64,000 nt of DNA from Candidatus Poribacteria bacterium (GTDB taxonomy: Bacteria; Poribacteria; WGA-4E; WGA-3G): assembly GCA_028821605.1 (NCBI GenBank), contig JAPPFM010000056.1, forward strand, positions 1 through 64,000. Direction: 5' to 3'. The notes below the pieces were generated by a model that saw nothing but the letters and a program-made list of their open reading frames with translations, was not told the DNA's origin and ran no database searches. Every line of letters begins with the position of its first letter. Within the stretch, counting starts at the first letter, position 1. Positions 9,342-16,968 of this stretch are shown here, one piece after another. The translations under genes were made by a program, and so were the position numbers.

Positions 9342-10487
9342 CTAATCCCCCGCCGCAACGTCTGCCGAACTCACCTGTGCCGCGCGAATAGCCTCACACA
9401 GATAAGTAATCCCTTCAGGAATATCGTCCACGTGGCAGTAAGCATAAGCAAGTCGAATCGCTTTCACAGGTTCGTTTGCATAGTGAAACGCGCTTCCATT
9501 ACTATAGCCAACCCCTTTCGCCGAAGCGAGTTCCTGTAATTTGTTAAGATCGGTTGTTTCCGGCAAATCTATCCAAAGGAAAAGTCCACCGCGAGGTCGT
9601 GTCCACGTGCAGATGTCGCTGACATGCTTATCAAGTGTATCTACCACTGCGCGACATTTCGCACCAACAGCAGCGTTCGTCTTCACAAGGTGTGATTCGA
9701 GGTGTTCCATGAAGAATTCAGCAACGATCGCACTCGCAAGGGCACTCGTTCCACCGTCCCAGCGGTTCTGGTGGATTTGTCCATAATAGGGCTGTCTCGC
9801 CACGAAATAACCTTGACGAACACCCGCACCCAAGATTTTCGAGAAAGTGGCAATAAAGATCACCCGATTTGCAGTATCTAACTTAAAAAGCGCAGCAGGC
9901 GTGGGCGTTGATGTGAAGTCGATATCGCCGTAGCAATCGTCTTCAACGATTAATGTATCATATTCTTCCGCTAAAGCCAACATCCGATGTCGGCGTTCAA
10001 GCGAGAGAATCGCCCCTGTTGGGTTCTGATGGTTTGATGTCGTGTAAATCAACGACGGACGGATATTTTTCTCCTTGAGTTCCTTGAGTTTCGCTTCCAG
10101 ACCATCCATGTCCATCCCGTCAATATAATCCATCGGCACACCAACGATGTTTGCTTTGAAATGGCGCATGATACCCAGGGTCCCACTATAAGTGTATTCC
10201 TCTGTCAGGACCGTATCACCGGGGTTAATAAGCGTCCCCAGTACCAATTCCAACGCCTGCATGGAGCCGGAGGTAATTGAAATGTTATCTATCGGGAGCG
10301 GGACACCTTCACGTCGTTCAAACCGCATTGAGGCCAGTTCACGCAAACCCTCATAACCGGATTCACCCGGGTAGTTAACCAGATCGCCGCCCAACTTACG
10401 GAGTGCCTTTTCACTCGCCGCAATTAAACCCTCTGTCGGAAATGTATACGGATCCGGACGCCCGCCTGTAAAACCAAAGTCTTTCAT
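9342..10487 (-). CDS. PLP-dependent aminotransferase, class I/II (LysN/2-aminoadipate type)
   Basis: A 381-residue fold-type I aminotransferase. Residues 35-50 (YPGESGYEGLREL) and ITSGSMQALELVLGTLINPGD match the cofactor-binding region of the 2-aminoadipate/MocR-like clade. TTSNHQNPTGAILS carries the conserved Asn-Pro-Thr-Gly. LIVEDDCYGDIDF supplies the Asp that contacts the pyridine nitrogen. FSKILGAGVRQGYF supplies the Schiff-base Lys. There is no N-terminal GntR domain, so it is an enzyme and not a MocR regulator. The ATG at 10487 has an AAGGAG site. The amino acid substrate is undetermined. Monocistronic. Confidence 0.9.
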   Translation of the reverse strand: MKDFGFTGGRPDPYTFPTEGLIAASEKALRKLGGDLVNYPGESGYEGLRELASMRFERREGVPLPIDNISITSGSMQALELVLGTLINPGDTVLTEEYTYSGTLGIMRHFKANIVGVPMDYIDGMDMDGLEAKLKELKEKNIRPSLIYTTSNHQNPTGAILSLERRHRMLALAEEYDTLIVEDDCYGDIDFTSTPTPAALFKLDTANRVIFIATFSKILGAGVRQGYFVARQPYYGQIHQNRWDGGTSALASAIVAEFFMEHLESHLVKTNAAVGAKCRAVVDTLDKHVSDICTWTRPRGGLFLWIDLPETTDLNKLQELASAKGVGYSNGSAFHYANEPVKAIRLAYAYCHVDDIPEGITYLCEAIRAAQVSSADVAAGD

Positions 10488-10593
10488 GATATGCTCCTTC
10501 TTCTACACAGATTCCACATAAGCAAATTATAACAGACTTCCTGAAAAAAAACAACACCGAAAAACCGCTGAATCAAAGGCACTCAGTTCTTCT

Positions 10594-10618
10594 GTAGGAG
10601 CGATCTCCTGATCGCGCT
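10594..10618. repeat. Small palindromic element in a 630-base gene-free gap
   Basis: GTAGGAGCGAT, a short loop and ATCGCGCT form a REP-like palindrome. The rest of 10488-11020 is AT-rich and shows no credible coding region. Confidence 0.45.
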
Positions 10619-11023
10619 TTATCCCATGCAACTGACAGGACGAGGTATATTCTAATACCATATCTATACGCATTATGATAGTTAACTTATAGTATGTTTA
10701 TAATTCACATGTTAGTTTTATTTGCCTCTCAAAGTTGCTAACATCTTCTACTTCTATCACCTTAAAGGACGCAATGACGTGTCGAATTCACCACAGATTC
10801 ACAACAGAAATTTGACCGATTTAATCGCCTATGAAATTTTCAAAATCGCTTCTCATCCCTTTGGTAGCTTAGGTTCTCGGTCAATTTTGAGAGAATCGAA
10901 AATTCTGTTATTTTCTGTGGTGTTTGATGTTGTTGTTTTTTCACCACTGCGTTCATAAAGTGGATCAGGCGTTTTTGGTGTTGTGTAAGCAACATCCAAA
11001 TAGAGTGATATAACTCTAATCGT

Positions 11024-11053
11024 TTGACATCTGTTCCTACACTGTGCTATACT
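11024..11053 (+). promoter_or_regulatory. Sigma-70 type promoter upstream of rimI
   Basis: TTGACA at 11024-11029 and TATACT at 11048-11053 with an 18-base spacer, about 65 bases ahead of the rimI ATG. Confidence 0.65.
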
Positions 11054-11120
11054 TTCGCTATCTTTATGGAAGCGAAATCAACTGTGATGCTCTTCAATTT
11101 TCCTACATCGATTTACACAA

Positions 11121-11588
11121 ATGACGACCCAAACGCTCACATTTGAACCCATGTGCCTGTGCGACCTACAGAAGGTCCTGGAAATCGAAAATGAATGCTT
11201 TGACAATCCGTGGAGCGAAACCCACTTCATGTTGTCTCTGAAGCAACCCAAGTCGTACGAACATGTTTACGTCGCACGGCGCGAGAATACCGTCGTTGGC
11301 TACATTGTGTTCACTGTCCTCTATGAAGAAGCACATATCTTGAACCTCGCGGTGCCGGCTGCCTATCGGCGGCAAGGTATCGGCAAATACCTGCTCGCCT
11401 CCGCCTTGGAAACGATACAGACATACGATGGACACAAGGTTTTCTTGGAAGTCGCTGTCAGCAATCTACCAGCACAATATCTCTACCGGCAGTTCGGGTT
11501 CCGCATCTGTGGCATCCGAAAAAATTACTACGGACGTTATAAAGACGCTTATGTTTTACGAAAAGGAGTAGAAACCGATGCTACTTAA
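11121..11588 (+). CDS. rimI: Ribosomal protein S18 alanine N-acetyltransferase RimI-like
   Basis: A 155-residue GNAT acetyltransferase that transfers acetyl from acetyl-CoA to a protein N-terminus. The RimI hallmarks are present: ENECFDNPWSETHF near residue 25, ILNLAVPAAYRRQGIGKYLL (motif A, the CoA pyrophosphate loop RRQGIG) near residue 72, and the terminal LYRQFGFRICGIRKNYYG with the catalytic Tyr region. It starts at the ATG at 11121 about 65 bases after a good promoter. Its 3' end overlaps the next gene by 11 bases, indicating cotranscription. Specificity for S18 is inferred from the family; other N-termini are possible. Confidence 0.88.
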   Translation: MTTQTLTFEPMCLCDLQKVLEIENECFDNPWSETHFMLSLKQPKSYEHVYVARRENTVVGYIVFTVLYEEAHILNLAVPAAYRRQGIGKYLLASALETIQTYDGHKVFLEVAVSNLPAQYLYRQFGFRICGIRKNYYGRYKDAYVLRKGVETDAT

Positions 11589-12357
11589 CCTACTAAGCCA
11601 TACCTTTTCAGCAACTGAAACGCTATCGCTCTCAACCCGTCGACAGGAAGCACGGACAGTCGGCAGAAACGGCTGGCGCGTCATTGAAGAAGAAGTCAAT
11701 TGGAACATCTCTGAAACAGCTATCGTTGTTGTTGATATGTGGAATGAACACTGGTCGTGGGGCGCAACGGAGCGCGTGAACATCATGGCACCTCGGATGA
11801 ACATCGTACTTGACCGGGCAAGGCAGAGCGGTGTACAGATTATCCATGCCCCTTCCGATACGATGGATTTCTACGAGGCACACCCGGCACGGCGTTCAGT
11901 ATTAGAGCTGCCCCATGCCGATACACCCTCTGAACGTGAGATACCCGACCCACCCTTACCCGTTGATGCCTCCGATGGCGGCTCAGACACCGGCGAAACC
12001 GATGGCTACAAGGCGTGGCACCGTCAGCATCCAGCCATTGAAATCTCTGATACGGATGCCATCAGCGACAACGGGCAGGAGGTTTACAACCTGTTGAACC
12101 ACAGGGGTATCAAGAACATCATCTTCATGGGCGTTCACACGAATATGTGCGTTCTGGGGCGTTCTTTCGCGATTAAACAGATGGTGCGCTGGGGTGTCAA
12201 TGCTGTTCTCGCACGTGATCTCACCGATGCGATGTACAATCCTTTCAAACCGCCTTATGTCAGCCATGAAGAGGGAACCCAGTTAATCATTGAATATATT
12301 GAGAAATTCTGGTGTCCCACAATCCTAAGCGGCGATTTGACAACACCGAAGATTTAA
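11578..12357 (+). CDS. Isochorismatase-family cysteine hydrolase
   Basis: A 259-residue alpha/beta hydrolase of the isochorismatase/nicotinamidase superfamily. The catalytic triad elements are visible: Asp in VVVDMWNEHW (about residue 52), a Lys at the expected distance in the GYKAWHRQHP region, and nucleophilic Cys in GVHTNMCVLGRSFAI (about residue 188). The central part (residues 100-150) is longer than in small nicotinamidases. The start overlaps the end of rimI and has AAGGAG nine bases upstream. Family members hydrolyse amides or vinyl ethers; the substrate here is unknown. A strong terminator follows. Confidence 0.85.
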   Translation: MLLNLLSHTFSATETLSLSTRRQEARTVGRNGWRVIEEEVNWNISETAIVVVDMWNEHWSWGATERVNIMAPRMNIVLDRARQSGVQIIHAPSDTMDFYEAHPARRSVLELPHADTPSEREIPDPPLPVDASDGGSDTGETDGYKAWHRQHPAIEISDTDAISDNGQEVYNLLNHRGIKNIIFMGVHTNMCVLGRSFAIKQMVRWGVNAVLARDLTDAMYNPFKPPYVSHEEGTQLIIEYIEKFWCPTILSGDLTTPKI

Positions 12358-12414
12358 TAGTTATCAGTTACCAGTAAGCGCGGTTTTATGAAGACCGACA
12401 ACCATATAACAAAA

Positions 12415-12448
12415 AGCCCACGGTAAAGAGAATACCGCGGGCTTTTTT
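12415..12448. terminator. Bidirectional terminator between convergent genes
   Basis: AGCCCACGGTA pairs with TACCGCGGGCT around seven bases with one mismatch. It is flanked by A-run and T-run, so it can serve both the rightward hydrolase and the leftward malectin-like gene. A short copy of the TTATCAGTTACCAG element lies just before, at 12359-12374. Confidence 0.85.
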
Positions 12449-12464
12449 AGATTGAGTGGGTGTT

Positions 12465-13112
12465 TTATTGACGGTTGCTTTTCAACGCGCCCCACGTTGT
12501 TGTGAGTTTCTGCTTCGGATCGACAGCGGTGCTCACAGCGGGCATGACTTCCAAGGCACTGAACATCGCGTTGAGGTCGCCTGCGCCGGTCTCTGCATTC
12601 CCAGCGAAGTCAAAATCAAGTGTGCCATCGTTCACTTGAATCCCTGGATAAGTTTTGATGTCGATCTCGTCTTTGCCCGGTGTCACATAGAGCGGCTCAA
12701 CGATCTCGTCTTCAATGATAATGTCGAAGCCACGGTTGTTCGGGGACCAGTGTTCGCCGACGAGATAGGTAACATCAAAAGCACCGTCGCCGGTTTTAAA
12801 CTGATACTTAACAGTGTCAGGGAACTGTGCCCAGCTGACAGCATAGAAAAGTTCCACATCGTAGCCAGCGGCTTCTGCTTGTGCTTGCGCGTCCCCAGTC
12901 AAGGTTCGGACTTCAGCAGTGCGGGGAGCTTTTTCAATCCATCCACCCCACGACTGGTTCTCCTGCTGCGCGCCGTGCCAGACACGTCCTTCTGAGTCGG
13001 TGTAGTCATCCGTCTTGCCGCCCCACACACGAAATTCCTCCGCTGATAGCAGCGTCGGTAGTGCAAACATAGCAAGGAAAAACACTGTTGTTAAAACACT
13101 AAGTAGTCTCAT
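12465..13112 (-). CDS. Secreted malectin-like domain protein (copy 1)
   Basis: A 215-residue exported protein. Residues 1-19 form a signal peptide ending before AEEFRVWGG. The body matches the malectin layout: VWGGKTDDYTDSEGRVWHG, ELFYAVSWAQFPDTV, FDVTYLVGEHWSPNNRGFDIIIEDEIV, then FDFAGN and LNAMFSALEVMPA. Malectin-like domains bind sugars, so surface glycan binding is likely. The extreme C-terminus, DPKQKLTTTWGALKSNRQ, is nearly identical to the neighbouring paralogue. The start at 13112 has a GGAGG site and was preferred to 13127. It lies 21 bases after the upstream paralogue, so both form an operon. Confidence 0.8.
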   Translation of the reverse strand: MRLLSVLTTVFFLAMFALPTLLSAEEFRVWGGKTDDYTDSEGRVWHGAQQENQSWGGWIEKAPRTAEVRTLTGDAQAQAEAAGYDVELFYAVSWAQFPDTVKYQFKTGDGAFDVTYLVGEHWSPNNRGFDIIIEDEIVEPLYVTPGKDEIDIKTYPGIQVNDGTLDFDFAGNAETGAGDLNAMFSALEVMPAVSTAVDPKQKLTTTWGALKSNRQ

Positions 13113-13133
13113 TAAAGTTGCCTCCATCTATTA

Positions 13134-13784
13134 TCAGTTTTGCCGTTCCGATTTCAGCGCACCCCATGTCGTCGTGACTTTCTGCTTCGGATCAACGGCT
13201 AATGCGGGAACCACTTCTATCCCGCTGAACATCGCGTTGAGGTCTCCAGCACCGGTCTTTGGATTGCCAGCAAACTCAAAGCTCATCACCTTGTCTTTAA
13301 CCTCAATGCCCTCATACCGCTTAATATCTATCTCATGATGACCCGGTGTCACATATTCCTCTTCAACAATCTCGTCTTCAATAATAATATCGAAACCGCG
13401 GTTTTTGGGAGACCAGTGTTCACCGACGAGATAGGTAACATTGAACATGCCTTTGCCGGTATTCAGTTCCATCTTGACGACATCAGGAAACTGTGCCCAA
13501 CTGACGGCATAAAAGAGCTCTTTATCGTAGCCTTCCGCTTTCGCCAGTTTTTCGGCATCTTTCGTGAGTTGTACAACCTCTGCCGTGCGCGGCAACTTTT
13601 CAATCCAGCCGCCCCAGGCTTTTTTCTCGTTCTGTCCACCGTGCCAGATACGACCATCGGAATCTTTGAAATCCTGTGCCTTGCCGCCCCATACCCGAAT
13701 CTCTTCGGCAGAACTGACATCGTGGATCATCGTTCCGGTAGCAAATACGGTGAGTAAAATTACCAAGAATAAACTCTGTCGCAT
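13134..13784 (-). CDS. Secreted malectin-like domain protein (copy 2)
   Basis: A 216-residue paralogue of the adjacent downstream gene, alignable end to end without large gaps: signal peptide (residues 1-25), AEEIRVWGGKAQDFKDSDGRIWHG, YAVSWAQFPDVVKME, LVGEHWSPKNRGFDIIIEDE, and the tail DPKQKVTTTWGALKSERQ. The start at 13784 is set by an AAGGAGG site; the frame is open further upstream to 13892, but that extension lacks a ribosome site and a signal-like start. Tandem duplication with clear divergence suggests two related carbohydrate ligands or surface locations. Binding function is inferred from the malectin-like pattern. Confidence 0.8.
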   Translation of the reverse strand: MRQSLFLVILLTVFATGTMIHDVSSAEEIRVWGGKAQDFKDSDGRIWHGGQNEKKAWGGWIEKLPRTAEVVQLTKDAEKLAKAEGYDKELFYAVSWAQFPDVVKMELNTGKGMFNVTYLVGEHWSPKNRGFDIIIEDEIVEEEYVTPGHHEIDIKRYEGIEVKDKVMSFEFAGNPKTGAGDLNAMFSGIEVVPALAVDPKQKVTTTWGALKSERQN

Positions 13785-13866
13785 ACTTTCCTCCTTGGAT
13801 TGTAATAAAAAATGTGAACATATTAAGAATAACACATTCACAATGCGATTTGCAAGTTTTTTCCGC

Positions 13867-15474
13867 TCACTCTGCTGGCTCAACAACAACAAGCCGCTGA
13901 TTCGCTTTTACATCGGTCAACGTTTGCACAATTCCGCTTGGCCACTGAATAGTAATCTTGTCCACCACTTTGTGGTGTGCAAGCCCAAATTCGACATCAA
14001 GACTGTTCTGCGAAAGGTAACTGTCCCCTGCTGTTACCTGTTGAATCTGATGCAGGTCGCCTGCACTTACTTTCACGAGTGCGCCAATACCATCACGGTT
14101 GCTTACCGTGCCGACTGTACGGATATGAAGCCACTGGTGTCGGTTGCCTCCATCGTTTCGGAGCAGCATCGGTTTCGATCCGCTATTGACAATAAAAATG
14201 TCCAAATCACCATCAGCGTCATAATCTCCGACCGCTACGCCTCTACTAACACCATACGAACCGAATTTCCGTAGTCCTGCAGCTTCAGAAACATCAACGA
14301 AGGTGCCATCACCTCTGTTGTCAAGAAAGACATCAGGTTGCCCGTGCGCCTCCCACGAAGCCGGATCAATGTGACCCGCCGCGAAAAAGAGATCTAAATC
14401 ACCGTCGTTATCCGCGTCAAACAGTGCGGTGCCCCAGCATGTTTTACCAAGCCCAGACTCAAAAATACCGCTCTGCGCGGAAACGTCAGCAAAGGTGCCA
14501 TCGCCGTTATTTCTATAAAGGACATTGTTTTCATCCAACCAATTTGTAACAAAGAGATCTAAATCGCCATCGGTATCGTAATCGCCCCAAGCAACGCCCA
14601 TACTGCTTCGGATATCGCCGGTATGACTCCGTGCGTCTGGACGGTTTGTATTTGTGAAGGTTAGTTCTCCGTCGTTACGGTAGAGGATATTCTGGTCAGT
14701 ATCATTGGCGAGATAGAGATCCAGATCGCCATCGGTATCGTAATCTGCTGCAGCGACCCCAAGAGTTAAATGAAACCCACCGTTCGCTTTAGCGGCATTT
14801 GTAATATCGATGAACCCGCCGTCCCCCTTGTTCACGTAGAGCACGTTTGCCTGTCCAAAGAAATCGTAAGGAAAAAAGACTTCATCTCCCTGCGGCACTT
14901 TGGTATATTCAATGTAGTTGCCGACGTAAAGGTCAAGATAGCCATCGGTATCGTAATCGCCCCACGCAATACCAGCACCAAAGCCGTTGTGAGCAATGCC
15001 TCCCGCACCAGATGAGAAGCGTTTGAAGGTGCCGTCACCGTTGTTCCGATAGAACAGATTTGCTTTATAGTTCGTGACATAGAGGTCGGCATCACCGTCG
15101 TTATCGTAATCTGCGAAAGCGCATCCCATACCCCAACCGGTGTCGCCCACCCTGGCGATATCGGTTACATCGGTGAAGGTTCCGTCGCCGTTATTTCGAT
15201 AGAGTGTGTTTTTTGGTAAGATCGCATCCGCTGCAGGGCGAACTAAGGAACCGTTGACAATGTAGAGGTCTAATCTACCGTCGTTATCGTAGTCGCACCA
15301 CGCTGCACCTGAACCGACGAGTGCAGGCAGCACACGTAAGTCGATACCGCCAGCGTGCTTGAAATGGATACCTGCCTGTTCGGTGACATCGACAAATTGG
15401 ATATCAGATGCATAACTGCTCAAGGTAAACCCAAGGCTCAAGATGACAACGGCTTTCCGTAACCTATTGTGCAT
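13867..15474 (-). CDS. Secreted FG-GAP/VCBS repeat protein with ASPIC/UnbV domain (CRTAC1-like)
   Basis: A 535-residue exported beta-propeller protein. Residues 1-22 are a signal peptide. Then come about eight repeats of the form WGDYDTDGDLDLY(V)xN...NNGDGTF, each with a calcium-binding DxDxDG-type loop, as in integrin-like FG-GAP/VCBS repeats. The last 80 residues (GIGALVKVSAGDLHQIQQVTAGDSYLSQ and IQWPSGIVQTL) are an ASPIC/UnbV domain. Such proteins are extracellular, calcium-dependent adhesion or matrix proteins. The ATG at 15474 has GAGGAG upstream. It precedes the malectin-like pair on the same strand, and all three may be involved in surface or matrix interaction. Confidence 0.92.
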   Translation of the reverse strand: MHNRLRKAVVILSLGFTLSSYASDIQFVDVTEQAGIHFKHAGGIDLRVLPALVGSGAAWCDYDNDGRLDLYIVNGSLVRPAADAILPKNTLYRNNGDGTFTDVTDIARVGDTGWGMGCAFADYDNDGDADLYVTNYKANLFYRNNGDGTFKRFSSGAGGIAHNGFGAGIAWGDYDTDGYLDLYVGNYIEYTKVPQGDEVFFPYDFFGQANVLYVNKGDGGFIDITNAAKANGGFHLTLGVAAADYDTDGDLDLYLANDTDQNILYRNDGELTFTNTNRPDARSHTGDIRSSMGVAWGDYDTDGDLDLFVTNWLDENNVLYRNNGDGTFADVSAQSGIFESGLGKTCWGTALFDADNDGDLDLFFAAGHIDPASWEAHGQPDVFLDNRGDGTFVDVSEAAGLRKFGSYGVSRGVAVGDYDADGDLDIFIVNSGSKPMLLRNDGGNRHQWLHIRTVGTVSNRDGIGALVKVSAGDLHQIQQVTAGDSYLSQNSLDVEFGLAHHKVVDKITIQWPSGIVQTLTDVKANQRLVVVEPAE

Positions 15475-15631
15475 TCAAACTCCTCTTTTGGAACTCGATT
15501 CGCGTTCTCCTTAACATTATACACAAAACCGTAAATCGGGTGTGCCTTAATTTCAGAGCGATGCAGTTTTCGGTTTTTGTCCGTTATGCGGACTAAGTCG
15601 GAATCGTAGCCAGTGGATATGGAGATTTTAG

Positions 15632-15660
15632 TTGCAATTACGCTGAAAATGTGTTAAAAT
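15632..15660 (+). promoter_or_regulatory. Promoter for the HNH-rnpA-yidD-yidC-jag-mnmE block
   Basis: TTGCAA at 15632-15637 and TAAAAT at 15655-15660 with a 17-base spacer, about 50 bases before the first start codon of the rightward block. Confidence 0.55.
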
Positions 15661-15712
15661 ACATAAGTGTTAATGTGGTTAAAGCCAGTTGTTCAGGTTA
15701 GAGGGCTTGCAA

Positions 15713-16225
15713 GTGGAAATGTCTGTCTTGGTACTCAACGCCAGTTACGAAGCGATCAACGTTTGCAACCTCCGGCGCGCGATGAAAATGGTTTTCAAAG
15801 GCACCGCACAGACTGAAGAAGTCTCTGATGTTGAAATTCATTCGCCGAGTGCTGCGATAAAAGTACCACATGTAATTCGATTAGTAAATTACGTTCACGT
15901 TCCGCGCAGTGTCGTCAAATTTTCACGAAGGAATGTCCTGGTCCGCGACCAGTATACGTGCCAATACTGTCACTCGGAATTCCCTACAGCGCAACTCACG
16001 ATCGACCATGTGGTGCCGCTCTCTCGCGGCGGGGAAACAACATGGGAGAACGTCGTGACGGCTTGCAAAAAATGTAATAACAAAAAAGGCAGTAAAATGC
16101 TTTACGAGGCGCGACTGAAACTGGAACGTCAACCCAAAACACCCTCAATTTTAACCTATCTGCAACTCAACCGTCATTTTCGCGGGTGCCACCCGTCGTG
16201 GAGAAAATATTTGTATATCAACTAA
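15713..16225 (+). CDS. HNH endonuclease family protein
   Basis: A 170-residue protein. The N-terminal half begins VLVLNASYEAINVCNLRRAM, a conserved opening of a widespread HNH family of unknown biological role. The C-terminal half carries the nuclease site: CQYC (zinc Cys pair), LTIDHVVPLSRGG with the catalytic HH-type His, NVVTACKKCNNKKG with the central Asn and second Cys pair. The start chosen is GTG at 15713, seven bases after GAGGG; ATG at 15719 is an alternative. It sits three bases before rnpA, in the place where rpmH usually lies. Whether it cuts DNA in vivo is unknown. Confidence 0.85.
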   Translation: MEMSVLVLNASYEAINVCNLRRAMKMVFKGTAQTEEVSDVEIHSPSAAIKVPHVIRLVNYVHVPRSVVKFSRRNVLVRDQYTCQYCHSEFPTAQLTIDHVVPLSRGGETTWENVVTACKKCNNKKGSKMLYEARLKLERQPKTPSILTYLQLNRHFRGCHPSWRKYLYIN

Positions 16226-16228
16226 ATC

Positions 16229-16600
16229 ATGCAAGATCCAAAAAAACTGAAAAAGCGTTGGGAATTCCAACGTGCCTATCAGAAGGGCAGTAAGTATTGG
16301 AATCGCTACTTTGTGATATACGTGTTCCACACCCGTTTTGATAACCTCCGATTGGGAATAACCGTCAGCAAAAAGGTCGGAAAAAGTGTCCAAAGAAATC
16401 GCGTCAAACGACTAATTCGTGAATCGTTCCGGCAGTTACGCCCGCGGATAAAGGTCGCATACGATATTGTGGTCGTCGGCAGAACAGAAGCGTGTCGGCT
16501 CACGTGTCAGGAAGCAAGAAAAGGATTGTCAAGTCTACTGCGGAAAGCATCTATTTTAAACCATCCAACCCACGACGGTGCAAAGTGCAGTAAAAACTAA
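16229..16600 (+). CDS. rnpA: Ribonuclease P protein component
   Basis: The 123-residue protein subunit that assists RNase P RNA in removing tRNA 5' leaders. It shows FQRAYQKGSKYWNRYFVIYV and the RNA-binding signature RLGITVSKKVGKSVQRNRVKRLIRESFR (residues 41-68), followed by YDIVVVGR. The length is typical. It is embedded in the rnpA-yidD-yidC-jag-mnmE order common near replication origins, but rpmH is missing upstream. Confidence 0.95.
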   Translation: MQDPKKLKKRWEFQRAYQKGSKYWNRYFVIYVFHTRFDNLRLGITVSKKVGKSVQRNRVKRLIRESFRQLRPRIKVAYDIVVVGRTEACRLTCQEARKGLSSLLRKASILNHPTHDGAKCSKN

Positions 16601-16623
16601 AGCGGTCAATGAGGAGTTGAGGT

Positions 16624-16905
16624 GTGCCACATTGTAAGCATCACGAGGAAGATATAGAGCAGCGTGGAAACAGGCGAGAGTGTGCCAAGTCAGGCGTAGC
16701 GGTGGTGTTCGCACAACCTATCCGCTTTTATCGACGCTTTATTTCGCCGTTGTTACCACCTTCTTGTCGTTTCTACCCGACTTGCTCGCAATACGCACTC
16801 CAAGCGTTAGAACGGTACGGGATGTTCAAAGGATGCTGGTTAGTAATTAAAAGACTTTCAAAATGCCATCCGTATCATCCGGGTGGCTTTGATCCGCTAA
16901 AATAG
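16624..16905 (+). CDS. yidD: Membrane protein insertion efficiency factor YidD
   Basis: A 93-residue member of the YidD family, which supports YidC-mediated membrane insertion. The core from residue 33 reads [24 protein letters not shown] with the three conserved Cys region, then [23 protein letters not shown], the family signature. The first 30 residues are an extra charged, His/Cys-containing N-terminus. Translation starts with GTG at 16624 behind GAGGAG. It lies 23 bases after rnpA and 63 before yidC. Confidence 0.93.
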   Translation: MPHCKHHEEDIEQRGNRRECAKSGVAVVFAQPIRFYRRFISPLLPPSCRFYPTCSQYALQALERYGMFKGCWLVIKRLSKCHPYHPGGFDPLK

Positions 16906-16968
16906 TGGATGCAAATTTTTAAAAATTAATATCTGGGAAACAGGACAGATGAGGAGCACCTAATTTCG

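Noticed and set aside
10722-10958. 78-codon frame in the gap before rimI
   Set aside because: Starts with TTG, no ribosome-binding site, low-complexity AT-rich sequence and no recognisable motif.
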